From: DATFVA01 sp963721075
GTDB taxonomy: Bacteria; Bacteroidota; Ignavibacteria; Ignavibacteriales; Ignavibacteriaceae
Reading direction: 5' to 3'
Assembly (NCBI GenBank): GCA_963721075.1
Contig: CAVRHV010000013.1
Span: 200,189 to 264,188 of the forward strand
DNA: 64,000 bases
Below are positions 38,254 to 48,017 of the stretch, piece by piece. The position numbers were made by a program, and so were the translations under genes. Below the pieces are notes generated by a model, which did no database searches, was not told where the DNA came from, and saw nothing but the letters and a program-made list of their open reading frames with translations. How positions within the stretch are numbered: position 1 is the stretch's first letter; each line of letters starts with the position of its first letter.

Positions 38254-40420
38254 ATGAAGACGTTCCTATCCAGATTTACTGCCGTCAAGTTGTTCTTTTT
38301 TCTTATTGTTTGTCTATTCTTCACAGTAGTTCCTTTAAACGCCCAATCCAACGACGACTGCCTGATGTGTCATAGTGACGACACTATGACCATGGAAAAA
38401 AATGGAAAGGAAATATCCCTTTACGTTAATCAGGATGTTTTCCAGCACTCAGTTCACGGAAAATTAAAATGCGTATCGTGTCACGTTGGATTTGATCCTG
38501 AGGAGATGCCTCATAAGGAAAATATTCAACCGATTAACTGTCTGAACTGTCACACGGATGCAAAGGTAATCCACAAATTCCATCCGCAGATGGTTAAGGC
38601 AAACGGAACGAACGGAACTCCGGATATATCCTGTAAAAACTGCCACGGTACTCATAATGTGGAATCAGTAACAGGACCGGACACAAAGTGGAGCAAAAAG
38701 AATTTAGTATCTTCCTGCGGCAATTGCCATAAGGAAGCAAAAGAAAAATATGTTCTTTCAGAACATGGAAAAGGTTTTGCGGAAGGTGTTGAAGGAGCGC
38801 CCAATTGTATATCCTGTCACCAAAGCTCGATAGTATCTGTAAACAAAGGTAAAAACTCCCTTCAAACAAAACTAAACCAGCAGAAACTCTGCCTGTCATG
38901 TCATCTCGACGATCCTAAGATCCGGGCCAAGACAACACCTTCCGCAGGTTTTATTATGGCTTACGAACAGAGTGTCCATGGTATGGCACTCTCCGAGGGA
39001 AATGCAGATGCCCCAAGCTGCATAAACTGCCATAACCATCACGATATTGAAGGTCCGACTTCAGACAATTCATCCATAAACAAGTTTAATATTCCCTTTA
39101 CCTGCGGTAAATGTCATACTGAAATTTCCGCTCAGTACAGGGAAAGTATTCATGGCACAGCTCTTCTTCAGGACGGTGTAACCGATGCTCCTTCCTGCAC
39201 CAACTGCCACGGTGAGCATAATATACTTAAACATACGAACCCGAATTCACCCGTCGCCTACCAGAACGTTGCGTCGCAGGTCTGCTCGCCCTGCCACAGT
39301 TCGGTACGACTTTCGGAAAAATACGGTATACCGGCGGAAAGATTTAAGACATACGTCGACAGCTACCACGGACTCGCTCTTAAAGGCGGATCAACAGTTG
39401 TGGCCAACTGCGCAAGCTGCCACGGCGTTCATAATATTAAACCCTCAAGCGATCCGACATCAACTGTAAATAAGAATAACCTTGCAAAGACCTGCGGAAC
39501 CTGCCACCCCGGTGCCAATGCGAACTTTGCAAAGGGTAAGATCCACATAATAATGACAAAACAGGATGAGCCCGTACTTTACTGGATCGCAACAATTTAT
39601 ATTATCCTGATAGTCACCACCATAGGTTTTATGCTTCTGCATAACATCTTCGACTTCATCAAGAAGGCTAAGATCAAGAAGATGAAGCAAAGAGGTCTGA
39701 TAAAAGAAGAGAAGCACGGACACGCGCTGTACCTGAGAATGACGGTTAACGAGAGAATCCAGCACATTGCGCTTCTCGTCAGCTTTCTCACCCTTGTTAT
39801 TACAGGATTTATGCTCAAATTCCCCGACGCCTGGTGGGTATCGCACATAAGAGATTTAAGCAGCGATGCGTTTGAATACCGCAGCATTCTTCACAGAATT
39901 GCAGCTGTTGTAATGATAGCCGCAAGTCTCTACCATGTCTATTACATTTCATTTACGAAGCGCGGACGGCAGCTGGTAAAAGACCTCCTCCCTGTTCTGC
40001 AGGATGCAAAGGACGCTATTGCCGTCGCTAAGTTCAACCTTGGATTTTCAAATGTGAAACCGCAGCTCGACAGATTCAGCTACGTTGAAAAAGCTGAATA
40101 CTGGGCCCTCGTATGGGGAACAATAGTAATGTCGGTTACAGGTTTCATTATGTGGTTTGACAACACATTTATTGGATTACTGACAAAGCTTGGATGGGAT
40201 ATAGCACGAACGATTCACTACTACGAAGCATGGCTTGCCTTCCTCGCAATTGTTGTATGGCACTTCTATTTTGTAATCTTCAATCCTGAAGATCTATCCG
40301 ATGAATCTGGCATGGCTTAAGGGAACTATATCTGAAGAAGAAATGGCTGAAGAACACCCCAAAGAGCTCGAAAGAATTAAAAAAGAGCAGGGTGAATCTG
40401 AAGAAGAAGAACAAAAATAG
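38254..40420 (+). CDS. 13-haem cytochrome c fused to cytochrome b domain (CbcL-like architecture), frameshift near end
   Basis: A signal peptide (1-30, ending LNAQ) is followed by a periplasmic region with 13 CXXCH motifs (first CLMCH near residue 36, last CGTCH near 422). From about residue 436 come membrane helices of a cytochrome b561-like domain with conserved His in NERIQHI, SILHRIAAV, ASLYHVYY, TIHYYEAW and AIVVWHF. Fusion of multihaem c and dihaem b domains is known from Geobacter CbcL, an inner-membrane quinol oxidase for metal reduction. A small indel near 40300 disrupts the DLYPMNLAWLKG-like segment; the true end is at 40420 with an acidic tail. First gene of a four-gene module. Confidence 0.9.
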
Positions 40421-40470
40421 CTTAATATTGATTTTTTATGACAACTACAGATTATGCGCGGGGAACAACT

Positions 40471-42474
40471 ATGTCGTACCGGAAAATTACCTCTGAACTC
40501 CTGTTCATCACGATAATATTAATTCTTTCATCATTCAGCACGCTTAAGGCCCAGTCGAATGATGACTGCCTTATGTGCCACTCCGACAATACCCTTAAGG
40601 GTACAAAGAACGGGCACTCTTTTTCCGTCTTTGTTGATGAGAAAAAACTCGGCAATTCGGTACACTCTGATGTTGAGTGCATAATGTGCCACCAGGATCT
40701 TGAAGGAACTGAATTCCCTCATACAGAAAATGTGCAGCCCGCAAAATGCGATGCCTGCCACAGTGATATACAGGAACATTACGATAAAAGTCTTCACGGC
40801 AGAGCCAAGGCGCGCCACGATAACCTTGCGCCTACCTGCCAGACCTGCCACGGTTCGCACGACATAATTCCGGTTAAGAATCCTAAATCGAAAGTTGCCC
40901 CCATCAACATACCTTATGTCTGCGGAAAATGTCATAAGGAAGGATCACCGGTACAGCTGCAGAGAAATATCCCCGAATCGCATATACTCGAGAATTATTC
41001 AGAAAGTATGCACGGCGAAGGTCTGCTTAAAAAAGGACTCTCAGTTGCGGCTACCTGCGTTTCCTGCCATACGCCTCACGATATACTTCCTCACACCGAT
41101 CCGAATTCTTCTATAGCACGAAGGAATATAGCTGCCACCTGTTCTAAATGTCATTCTGAAATTGAACTGGTGCACAGGAAGGTTATTAAAGGAGCACTGT
41201 GGGAAAAAGAGGCTAATGTACTTCCTGCCTGTGTCGACTGCCATCAGCCGCATAAAGCAAGAAAAGTTTTCTACGATCAGGGAATGGCAGACAACGACTG
41301 TCTTACCTGCCACGCTAAAAAAGACCTGAAGTCGAGTGATGACGGAAGATCTCTTTACGTAAACTATGATGAAGTTAAAGGTTCGATGCATACGCAGATA
41401 TCCTGCAGTCAGTGCCACTCAGAGGTTAATACCTCCCATGTAAGGCCGTGCGACAGTATCACCCATAATGTTGACTGTACCAAATGTCATGAGGCGGTGG
41501 GACAGGAATATGCAGAAAGCACTCACGGACAGCTGTTCGCAAAAAATGATGAAAATGCGCCGACATGTAAAGAGTGCCATGGCACCCACGGCGTTCTGGG
41601 AAGAAAGAATTCAAAGTCACCTACCTTCGCCACCAACATTCCTAACCTGTGCGGCAGATGCCACCGCGACGGTGAGGAGGCGGCCGTAAGATACACAGGA
41701 ACAGAACACGATATTATAAATAATTATGTTGAAAGTATTCACGGTAAAGGACTGATGAAGAGCGGTTTAACAGTTACCGCTACATGCACCGACTGTCACA
41801 CTGCCCATCATGAACTGCCCCATACAGACAGCACTTCAAGCATTTACCCGGGCAACATCGCAAACACCTGCGGCAACTGTCACTTCGGAATAGAGGAAAG
41901 CTTCAATAAGAGTGTTCACTCGCCTCTTGTAACAAAAACAAATAAGAAGCTCCCTGTTTGCAATACCTGTCATACCGCCCACACAATCAAGAGAACGGAT
42001 CTTACAGGTTTCAGGATGGAGATAATGAATACCTGCGGTAACTGCCATGAGAAAATTGCCGAAACTTATTTTGATACATACCACGGCAAAGTTTCGCAGC
42101 TCGGATATTCAAAGACAGCGAAATGCTACGACTGCCACGGTTCGCACGACATACTTCCTGTAACCGATCCAAGATCGCACCTCAGCAGGCAAAACGTGCT
42201 CAAAACCTGTCAGAAATGCCATGAAACCGCAACACGTCAGTTTGCGGGATACTTTACGCACGCAACACACCACGATCCAGAGAAGTATCCCTGGCTGTTC
42301 TGGTCATTCTGGGGAATGACGGTACTGCTTGTAGGTACATTTTTCATCGCCGGTGTTCACACACTGCTGTGGCTCCCGCGTTCACTGCAGTACAGGAGAG
42401 AACTGAAAAAGAGACTGGCCGAGTCTGAAAAGGAACAGAACAATCCGGAAAATAATGATAATCCCGAGAGTTGA
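40471..42474 (+). CDS. 19-haem membrane-anchored cytochrome c
   Basis: ATG 40471 with GGGGA six bases upstream starts a signal peptide (1-28, ending LKAQ); an ATG at 40438 is an alternative. The mature protein carries 19 CXXCH motifs and one C-terminal membrane helix (about 610-635) with a basic/acidic tail. The start after the signal (SNDDCLMCHSD) is the same as in the preceding gene, so the two c domains are homologous. Motif order and spacers show an internal duplication of an eight-haem block plus three extra haems. It ends 2 bp before the separate cytochrome b gene, with which it probably forms a complex. Confidence 0.92.
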   Translation: MSYRKITSELLFITIILILSSFSTLKAQSNDDCLMCHSDNTLKGTKNGHSFSVFVDEKKLGNSVHSDVECIMCHQDLEGTEFPHTENVQPAKCDACHSDIQEHYDKSLHGRAKARHDNLAPTCQTCHGSHDIIPVKNPKSKVAPINIPYVCGKCHKEGSPVQLQRNIPESHILENYSESMHGEGLLKKGLSVAATCVSCHTPHDILPHTDPNSSIARRNIAATCSKCHSEIELVHRKVIKGALWEKEANVLPACVDCHQPHKARKVFYDQGMADNDCLTCHAKKDLKSSDDGRSLYVNYDEVKGSMHTQISCSQCHSEVNTSHVRPCDSITHNVDCTKCHEAVGQEYAESTHGQLFAKNDENAPTCKECHGTHGVLGRKNSKSPTFATNIPNLCGRCHRDGEEAAVRYTGTEHDIINNYVESIHGKGLMKSGLTVTATCTDCHTAHHELPHTDSTSSIYPGNIANTCGNCHFGIEESFNKSVHSPLVTKTNKKLPVCNTCHTAHTIKRTDLTGFRMEIMNTCGNCHEKIAETYFDTYHGKVSQLGYSKTAKCYDCHGSHDILPVTDPRSHLSRQNVLKTCQKCHETATRQFAGYFTHATHHDPEKYPWLFWSFWGMTVLLVGTFFIAGVHTLLWLPRSLQYRRELKKRLAESEKEQNNPENNDNPES

Positions 42475-42476
42475 AA

Positions 42477-43329
42477 ATGAATGGTATAAAAAACGAAAAT
42501 GGTAAAAAACAGTATCAGAGATTTACAAGATTAAACAGACGTACTGCACATTCTTATGATCGTCAGCTTTCTTAGTCTTGCCCTCACAGGAATGACGCTC
42601 AAATTTTCATACACCGGCTGGGCAAAAGTCCTTTCCCATATACTCGGAGGCTTCGAGAGCGCCGGCTTCATACACAGATTCGCCGCTGTTATTATGTTCG
42701 GCGTTTTCATCACGCACTTAACCGATCTCTTCTTCGAATGAGAAAAGAACATAAGTCCATTCTTTAAGATGATCTTTGATCCGGATGGACTGATGTTCAA
42801 TAAAAAAGACTGGAAAGACTTCATCGGTTCGATGAAATGGTTCCTCGGTATGGGGGAAAGACCTCAGTACGGCAGATGGACCTACTGGGAAAAATTTGAT
42901 TATTTTGCAGTTTTCTGGGGAATATTTGTTATCGGTTCAACAGGACTTTCATTATGGATGCCCGAATTCTTCACAAGGTTCCTCCCGGGCTGGTTCATAA
43001 ATGTTGCAACCATCATTCATAGTGACGAGGCTCTGCTCGCAACCGGTTTCATTTTTACCGTACATTTCTTCAATACTCACCTGAGACCCGAGAAATTTCC
43101 CATGGATATTGTTATATTTTCGGGTCGAATGCCCGTAGAAGAGTTAAAATTAGACAGACCTGACGAATACGGCAAGCTTCAGAGCGCCGGAACACTCGAT
43201 CAGTTTATGGTTGAGCCGTATCCGCCGATCGTTATTAGGGCAATAAAGGTTTTCGGATGGATTGCTTTATCGACAGGATTTAGTATTGTTGTATGGATAA
43301 TTTACGCAATGATCTTCGCCTATAAATAA
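42477..43329 (+). CDS. Cytochrome b subunit, one frameshift and one in-frame TGA
   Basis: ATG 42477 follows the 19-haem gene by 2 bp. After a one-base insertion near 42540, four helices of a cytochrome b561/HydC-like protein are read, with His in RRLHILMIV, FIHRFAAV, ITHLTDLF, IIHSDEALL and VHFFNTHLRPE. An in-frame TGA at 42739-42741 separates the second helix pair from KNISPFFKMIFDPDG; both sides are in the same frame and conserved in character. The helices match the C-terminal domain of the first cytochrome gene helix for helix. About 283 residues. TGA may be a base error, a real nonsense mutation, or, less likely, readthrough. Confidence 0.85.
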
Positions 43330-43350
43330 TATTCAAATCATTGAGGTACT

Positions 43351-44841
43351 ATGAAAACCAAACGCTTCCCCGATACTTTTTATAATACTACCACACTTAT
43401 AGGTACTGCACTTGCCCTTTTGAGTTTCGGCCTCATTCTTTTTCTGACAGTTATTGAAGCATTCAGCACAGATACCAATGCTTACGCGGGTATAGTCACC
43501 TTCATAATTCTTCCCATATTCCTTATAGCGGGATTGATACTGATTGCAATCGGCATATGGAATGCGCGGAAAAGGAAACACGCAGGAACATTCGAAGAAA
43601 AAAGTCTTCCAAAGATCGACCTGAATGATCCCAAACAGAGAACATCATTTGTCATATTTGCAGGCGGTACTCTTCTGCTTATTTTCTTCACCGCATTCGG
43701 AAGCTTCAAAGCATATGAATACACAGAAACCGACCAGTTCTGCGGAACTATCTGTCACAAAGTTATGAATCCCGAATACACTGCTTATAAAAATTCACCT
43801 CATTCAAGGGTGGGCTGCGTACAGTGTCATATCGGTTCGGGAGCAGGCTGGTTTGTTAAGTCAAAGATCTCAGGATCCTACCAGGTATACTCAGTTTTAT
43901 TCAACAAATATTCAAAGCCGATCCCGACACCAATCTGGAATCTGCGTCCTGCCCAGGGAACCTGCGAACAGTGCCACTGGCCGAGAAACTTCTTCGCCGA
44001 AAAGAAGGTTGATTTCAATTATTACCTTTCGGATGAAGAAAACACACATTCAAAAGTTACAATGCTGCTTAAAGTCGGCGGAGGCAACAGCATACTGGCA
44101 AAGCAGACGGGTATTCACTGGCATATGAATATCGATAATGAAGTAACCTACCTTGCGGCAGATTCATCAAGACAGGTTATCAACTGGGTGCGCGCAAGGA
44201 ACAGGGAAACCGGAAAAGTAACCATTTACAGCAAAGGCGATGTTAAGTTTGACGAACAGAAGATGAAGGATGAGGGTCTGCTGAGAAAGATGGACTGCAT
44301 CGACTGCCACAACCGTCCCTCGCATATATACAACCAGCCTAACAGAATGGTAAACGTATTTATGGCAATCGACAGCATAGACGCCACCCTGCCATACATA
44401 AAGAGTACAGCTGTTGAAGCTCTTGAAGAGCCTTACACAGACAAAGAAGTGGCCATTGACAGTATCAGCACCGTCGTTAAGGACTTCTACGCTCAGTATT
44501 ACCCGGATGCAGATCAGGGCAAGATCAACAGAAGCATACGCTCCATACAGGAGATCTATAAAAACAATTACTTCCCGTCAATGAATGTAAGCTGGAAGAA
44601 GTATCCGAATAACATTGGACATATGTATTACAGCGGATGCTTCAGATGCCACGACGGTGAGCATAAAGATCAGAACGGGAATGTATTATCGAAAGACTGC
44701 AATCTCTGCCATACGATAATTGCTCAGACTATAAACGACACTACAATGGTAAATCTTGACGGATTGCATTTCCAGCATCCGGTTGATCTTGGTGAAGACA
44801 TCCAGGATCTGACCTGTACCGACTGCCACGGAGTTGAGTAA
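43351..44841 (+). CDS. NapC/NirT-type membrane multihaem cytochrome c
   Basis: 496 residues with three predicted helices (about 14-35, 47-70 and 99-119) and a haem domain. The first site is CGTICHKVMNPEY (a CX3CH variant) followed by GCVQCHIGSGAG, the NapC/NirT/NrfH signature; further sites CEQCH, CIDCH, CFRCH, CNLCH and CTDCH bring the total to seven. Proteins of this family oxidise menaquinol and pass electrons to periplasmic or outer-membrane cytochromes. It lies 21 bp after the cytochrome b gene and closes the module. Confidence 0.92.
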   Translation: MKTKRFPDTFYNTTTLIGTALALLSFGLILFLTVIEAFSTDTNAYAGIVTFIILPIFLIAGLILIAIGIWNARKRKHAGTFEEKSLPKIDLNDPKQRTSFVIFAGGTLLLIFFTAFGSFKAYEYTETDQFCGTICHKVMNPEYTAYKNSPHSRVGCVQCHIGSGAGWFVKSKISGSYQVYSVLFNKYSKPIPTPIWNLRPAQGTCEQCHWPRNFFAEKKVDFNYYLSDEENTHSKVTMLLKVGGGNSILAKQTGIHWHMNIDNEVTYLAADSSRQVINWVRARNRETGKVTIYSKGDVKFDEQKMKDEGLLRKMDCIDCHNRPSHIYNQPNRMVNVFMAIDSIDATLPYIKSTAVEALEEPYTDKEVAIDSISTVVKDFYAQYYPDADQGKINRSIRSIQEIYKNNYFPSMNVSWKKYPNNIGHMYYSGCFRCHDGEHKDQNGNVLSKDCNLCHTIIAQTINDTTMVNLDGLHFQHPVDLGEDIQDLTCTDCHGVE

Positions 44842-44859
44842 GCATTTAATCTGCAATTT

Positions 44860-45240
44860 TCAATTAAGGATTGTTTCGAGGAGTTCTATCAGCTCTTTTT
44901 TACTGAACGGTTTTGCCAGGTAGTGTGAGCAGCCCTGGCTTAGAAAGCGTTTCTTGTCCCCTGCCATCGCGTAAGCTGTAACGGCAACAACAGGTGTATC
45001 TTTATATTCCTCAATCTGACGTATCTGCTTTACTGCATCAAGTCCCGACATACCCTTCAGATTTATATCCATCAGGATCGCGTCATACTTCTTTTCCTTT
45101 ACCTTCTCAATTGCTTCAAGAGCCGATATCGAATGATCAACATTACAGTAATCGCGCAGAAAAAGATTTATTACATCAACGTTTATTTTATCATCCTCTA
45201 CCAGCAGCAGATGTGAATCCCTCTTTTTAACCCTCTCCAT
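44860..45240 (-). CDS. Single-domain response regulator (CheY-like receiver)
   Basis: 126 residues: acidic pair VEDD at 15-18, phosphoacceptor Asp58 in AILMDINLKGMSG, Thr in VVAVTAYA, Lys in YLAKPFSK. All active-site residues are present but no output domain. Its start codon overlaps the last base of the kinase gene to its right, making it the cognate partner. It ends 18 bp from the convergent NapC-type gene. It may relay phosphate or bind a protein target. Confidence 0.9.
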   Translation of the reverse strand: MERVKKRDSHLLLVEDDKINVDVINLFLRDYCNVDHSISALEAIEKVKEKKYDAILMDINLKGMSGLDAVKQIRQIEEYKDTPVVAVTAYAMAGDKKRFLSQGCSHYLAKPFSKKELIELLETILN

Positions 45241-47171
45241 TATTGTCCCCGTTGCATTCTCCCTGTTGTCATCACTCTATTGTCTCCTTTGATTCTAAAA
45301 TATGGAAATCTGACTGTAAAAACGGATCCTTTGTTGATCTCGCTCTCAACACTGATAGTGCCGTTCATCAGTTCGATAAATTTTTTACTTATAGTAAGTC
45401 CCAGTCCTGTTCCCTCAAACCTCCTGTTAAAGCCTTCACTCACCTGGCGGAATGGTTCAAAGATAACATCAATATCCTTCCCGGAAATACCAATACCCGT
45501 ATCTTTCACTCGTATAACAGCCTGATCCTCTTCGGTCGCCAACTCAACATCCACACGTCCATTATTGGTGTACTTAACCGCGTTATTTATCAGGTTTCCC
45601 ATTATCTGCGAAAAAAGTCTTTCGTCAAGTCTGCAGGAAATATTAGGATTAACTTTATTGAAGCTGATTATAAGTCCTTTTTCTTCAGCTGCAAGCTTAT
45701 AATGATTTACAGATTCTTCAATCATGCCGGTAATCTTCACTTCATTCAGGCGAAGATCGAGTTTATTTGCTTCAACCTTCGAGAGATCTAGGATAAGGTT
45801 TAGCGTATCGGTAAGTCTGTTTGCACTTTTAACAATAGTACCGGCCATATTTTTTATTTCCGGATCCTTAACATCCTCAGCAATCATCTGGGAATAGCCC
45901 AGAATACCGATCATAGGGGTACGGAGTTCGTGACTCATATTCGCCAGGAATATAGATTTCAGATTATTCATCTCCTCGGCACGTTCCTTAGCCTCTTTAA
46001 GCTCTTCTTCCATTTTTTTGCGATCTGTGACATCGACAATTATTCCGCGCAGGCCAACTATTAAGTTTCCTTTCCTTACAGGCGATGAATAAATCATACT
46101 TTCAATTTCTTTCCCGTCACGTCTTATCATTCTTATCGCCTTCCCTCGGGTTTCAGAACCTTTCAGAACTTCCGACATTCTCATCGCAGCTTCATGTCTG
46201 TCATCCGGATGTACAAACGAGAGTACCTCCGGTCTCGTCTCAACAAACTCTCTTTTATAACCCATAAATTCTGCTCCCCGACGGTTTACGTATACCAGCC
46301 TTCCCTTTTCATCTGTCTCAAAAATTATCTGCGGCAGCGAGTCTGCCAGTTCCCTGTATTTCTCCTCGCTTTCTTTTAAAACGGCTTCGTGCTTTATCCT
46401 TTCGGTTATATCCTCAATCATAGATATCGTATACAGGAAGATACCATCATCATTATAAACTGCCGTAATGGTTACATTCGCCCACACCGGATCTCCCGAT
46501 TTGTGCAGGTACCTTTTCTCTAATTTTAAGCTTTTAATTTTCCCGGAAACAAGATCCCGCAGCTGATTTTTGTTTACAGCCCTGTCGCCAGGATGGGTAA
46601 TATCAAACAATGAGAGTTTATACAATTCCTCCCGGGAATAACCCAGCATTTCCGCAAAAGCCTTATTTACATTAACCATTTTCCCCGATTTCTCAACGTT
46701 GCTTATCCCGATTGGTGCATCATTAAATATAGAACGGTACTTTCTTTCACTGCGTAAAAGGGCCTCTGCAGTTCTTTTCCTTTCGGTTATATTATTAATA
46801 ATTGAAACACGTACATCTTTGCCGTCGATCTTCAGGGGATAATTATTTATCTCCACATAAAATTCTTCACCCCATTTGTTCATATGCTTCCATTCACCAA
46901 GGTAGCTGACACGGTCGGGATAATACATCTCCCGTTTTTTATAAAGCTTCTCAACATCTTCAGCAGGTCTTATATCAATCAGGTTCTTCCCGGCGAATTC
47001 CTCTGTGGAATACCCGTAAAGATTAGCAGCTGCTTCATTTACTTCTTTAATTTCGAATGTATCTGGGTCGTATATTATTACAGGGAAAGGGATAGATTCG
47101 TAGAGTGAGCGGAATTTATTTTCTGATTTCTCAAGTGCCTTCAGCCTTACTTCTTTAATTGGTCCGTTCAA
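45240..47171 (-). CDS. Three-PAS sensor histidine kinase
   Basis: 643 residues with no membrane segment. PAS domains at about 14-130, 136-256 and 264-385, then HisKA with FLANMSHELRTPMIGILGYS (phospho-His in the SHELRTP box), N-box MGNLINNAVKY, G boxes VKDTGIGISG and GTGLGLTISKKF. Cytoplasmic multi-input sensor. Its 3' end is shared with the single-domain regulator gene. The ligands or cofactors of the PAS domains cannot be read from sequence. Confidence 0.93.
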   Translation of the reverse strand: MNGPIKEVRLKALEKSENKFRSLYESIPFPVIIYDPDTFEIKEVNEAAANLYGYSTEEFAGKNLIDIRPAEDVEKLYKKREMYYPDRVSYLGEWKHMNKWGEEFYVEINNYPLKIDGKDVRVSIINNITERKRTAEALLRSERKYRSIFNDAPIGISNVEKSGKMVNVNKAFAEMLGYSREELYKLSLFDITHPGDRAVNKNQLRDLVSGKIKSLKLEKRYLHKSGDPVWANVTITAVYNDDGIFLYTISMIEDITERIKHEAVLKESEEKYRELADSLPQIIFETDEKGRLVYVNRRGAEFMGYKREFVETRPEVLSFVHPDDRHEAAMRMSEVLKGSETRGKAIRMIRRDGKEIESMIYSSPVRKGNLIVGLRGIIVDVTDRKKMEEELKEAKERAEEMNNLKSIFLANMSHELRTPMIGILGYSQMIAEDVKDPEIKNMAGTIVKSANRLTDTLNLILDLSKVEANKLDLRLNEVKITGMIEESVNHYKLAAEEKGLIISFNKVNPNISCRLDERLFSQIMGNLINNAVKYTNNGRVDVELATEEDQAVIRVKDTGIGISGKDIDVIFEPFRQVSEGFNRRFEGTGLGLTISKKFIELMNGTISVESEINKGSVFTVRFPYFRIKGDNRVMTTGRMQRGQ

Positions 47172-47481
47172 ATTCGACCCCGGAGAAGTAATAACCTGCA
47201 GCTAGCTGGGTGATTACCGGAAAGAAGGCGGATGCACCCCAAAGCAGGCAGATAATTATATTTGAAGTTGAACTCAGGCTTCATTTGCAACCCGTATTGC
47301 CTGGTATAAGGTAAAAGTCATTATATTAGGAATAAAGTCGTTACTTAAAAAGTCGGAAGTTTTTTAATAAAAACGTCACCGGTTCTTTGTCCGCAAAGAT
47401 CAGGATCTTCTTAAAAGAAGAGGGCACTTTTTTTTCGATGATCCTACAAGATTAAAGAACACGGGACGTTTAATATTGACA
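47172..47481. other. 310-bp gap upstream of the three-PAS kinase
   Basis: No gene. It contains TCTTCTTAAAAGAAGA (around 47411-47426), a short inverted repeat followed a few bases later by eight T on the plus strand, which looks like a terminator but has no plus-strand gene before it. The minus-strand kinase promoter must lie here; no clear element was found. Confidence 0.35.
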
Positions 47482-47862
47482 TTATGAGGCAGCCCCGGAG
47501 TTTAAAGAGAAGATAGAGGAGATCTGCCGAAGCAGCCCCGAACTTATTTCAGATTTTGACAAATAACCGTCTGCTCCTGCATTAACTGATTCAATACGGT
47601 ATTCGGGATGATCATTAAAGGATAAGAGCAGAATTCGAGGGGGATTTTCCATGGATTTGATTATCCTTGCGGCTTCAAAACCATTTAATCCCGGCATCTT
47701 AATATCCATCAGCACAAGATCCGGATTTAGTTTGCTGCATATCTTAACAGCCTGCTGTCCCGAATCAACTTTTCCAACAACTTCAACATTCGGCAAAGTG
47801 TTCACAAACTTTTCCAGAGTCTCAAGGAAACTTTCATTATCATCAACAATCAGAATCCGCAC
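47482..47862 (-). CDS. Single-domain response regulator
   Basis: 126 residues, most like the receiver of NarL/FixJ regulators: VDD near 6-8, phosphoacceptor Asp53 in VLMDIKMPGLNG, Ser in LLLSFNDH in place of the usual Thr/Ser, Lys in YLSKSEI. No DNA-binding domain follows; the frame stops after SLNSGAAS. It may be a truncated NarL-type regulator or a true single-domain protein. It stands alone between two kinase loci. Confidence 0.85.
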   Translation of the reverse strand: MRILIVDDNESFLETLEKFVNTLPNVEVVGKVDSGQQAVKICSKLNPDLVLMDIKMPGLNGFEAARIIKSMENPPRILLLSFNDHPEYRIESVNAGADGYLSKSEISSGLLRQISSIFSLNSGAAS

Positions 47863-48017
47863 CCGAAACTCCTTAATCTCCTGCGTGAATATTTCAAAAT
47901 TTATGTATAAAACTTAAGGTTTGAAGGTGAGCGAGACAATAAGGGAAACCCTGATTTTTAAATTGCGGAGGGCAGAGGGCCCGGAGCACGGGACAGCGAG
48001 CATGGCAGCTCTGCTGT

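Noticed and set aside
42739..42780. Selenocysteine at the in-frame TGA of cytochrome b
   Set aside because: No SECIS-like hairpin directly downstream and no precedent for Sec at this place in cytochrome b.
45243..45791. 182-codon frame antisense to the three-PAS kinase
   Set aside because: Shadow of the HATPase/HisKA coding sequence, no supporting signals.
47407..47440. Plus-strand terminator near the three-PAS kinase
   Set aside because: An inverted repeat and T-run are present, but no plus-strand gene ends nearby, so it is recorded only as a gap feature.
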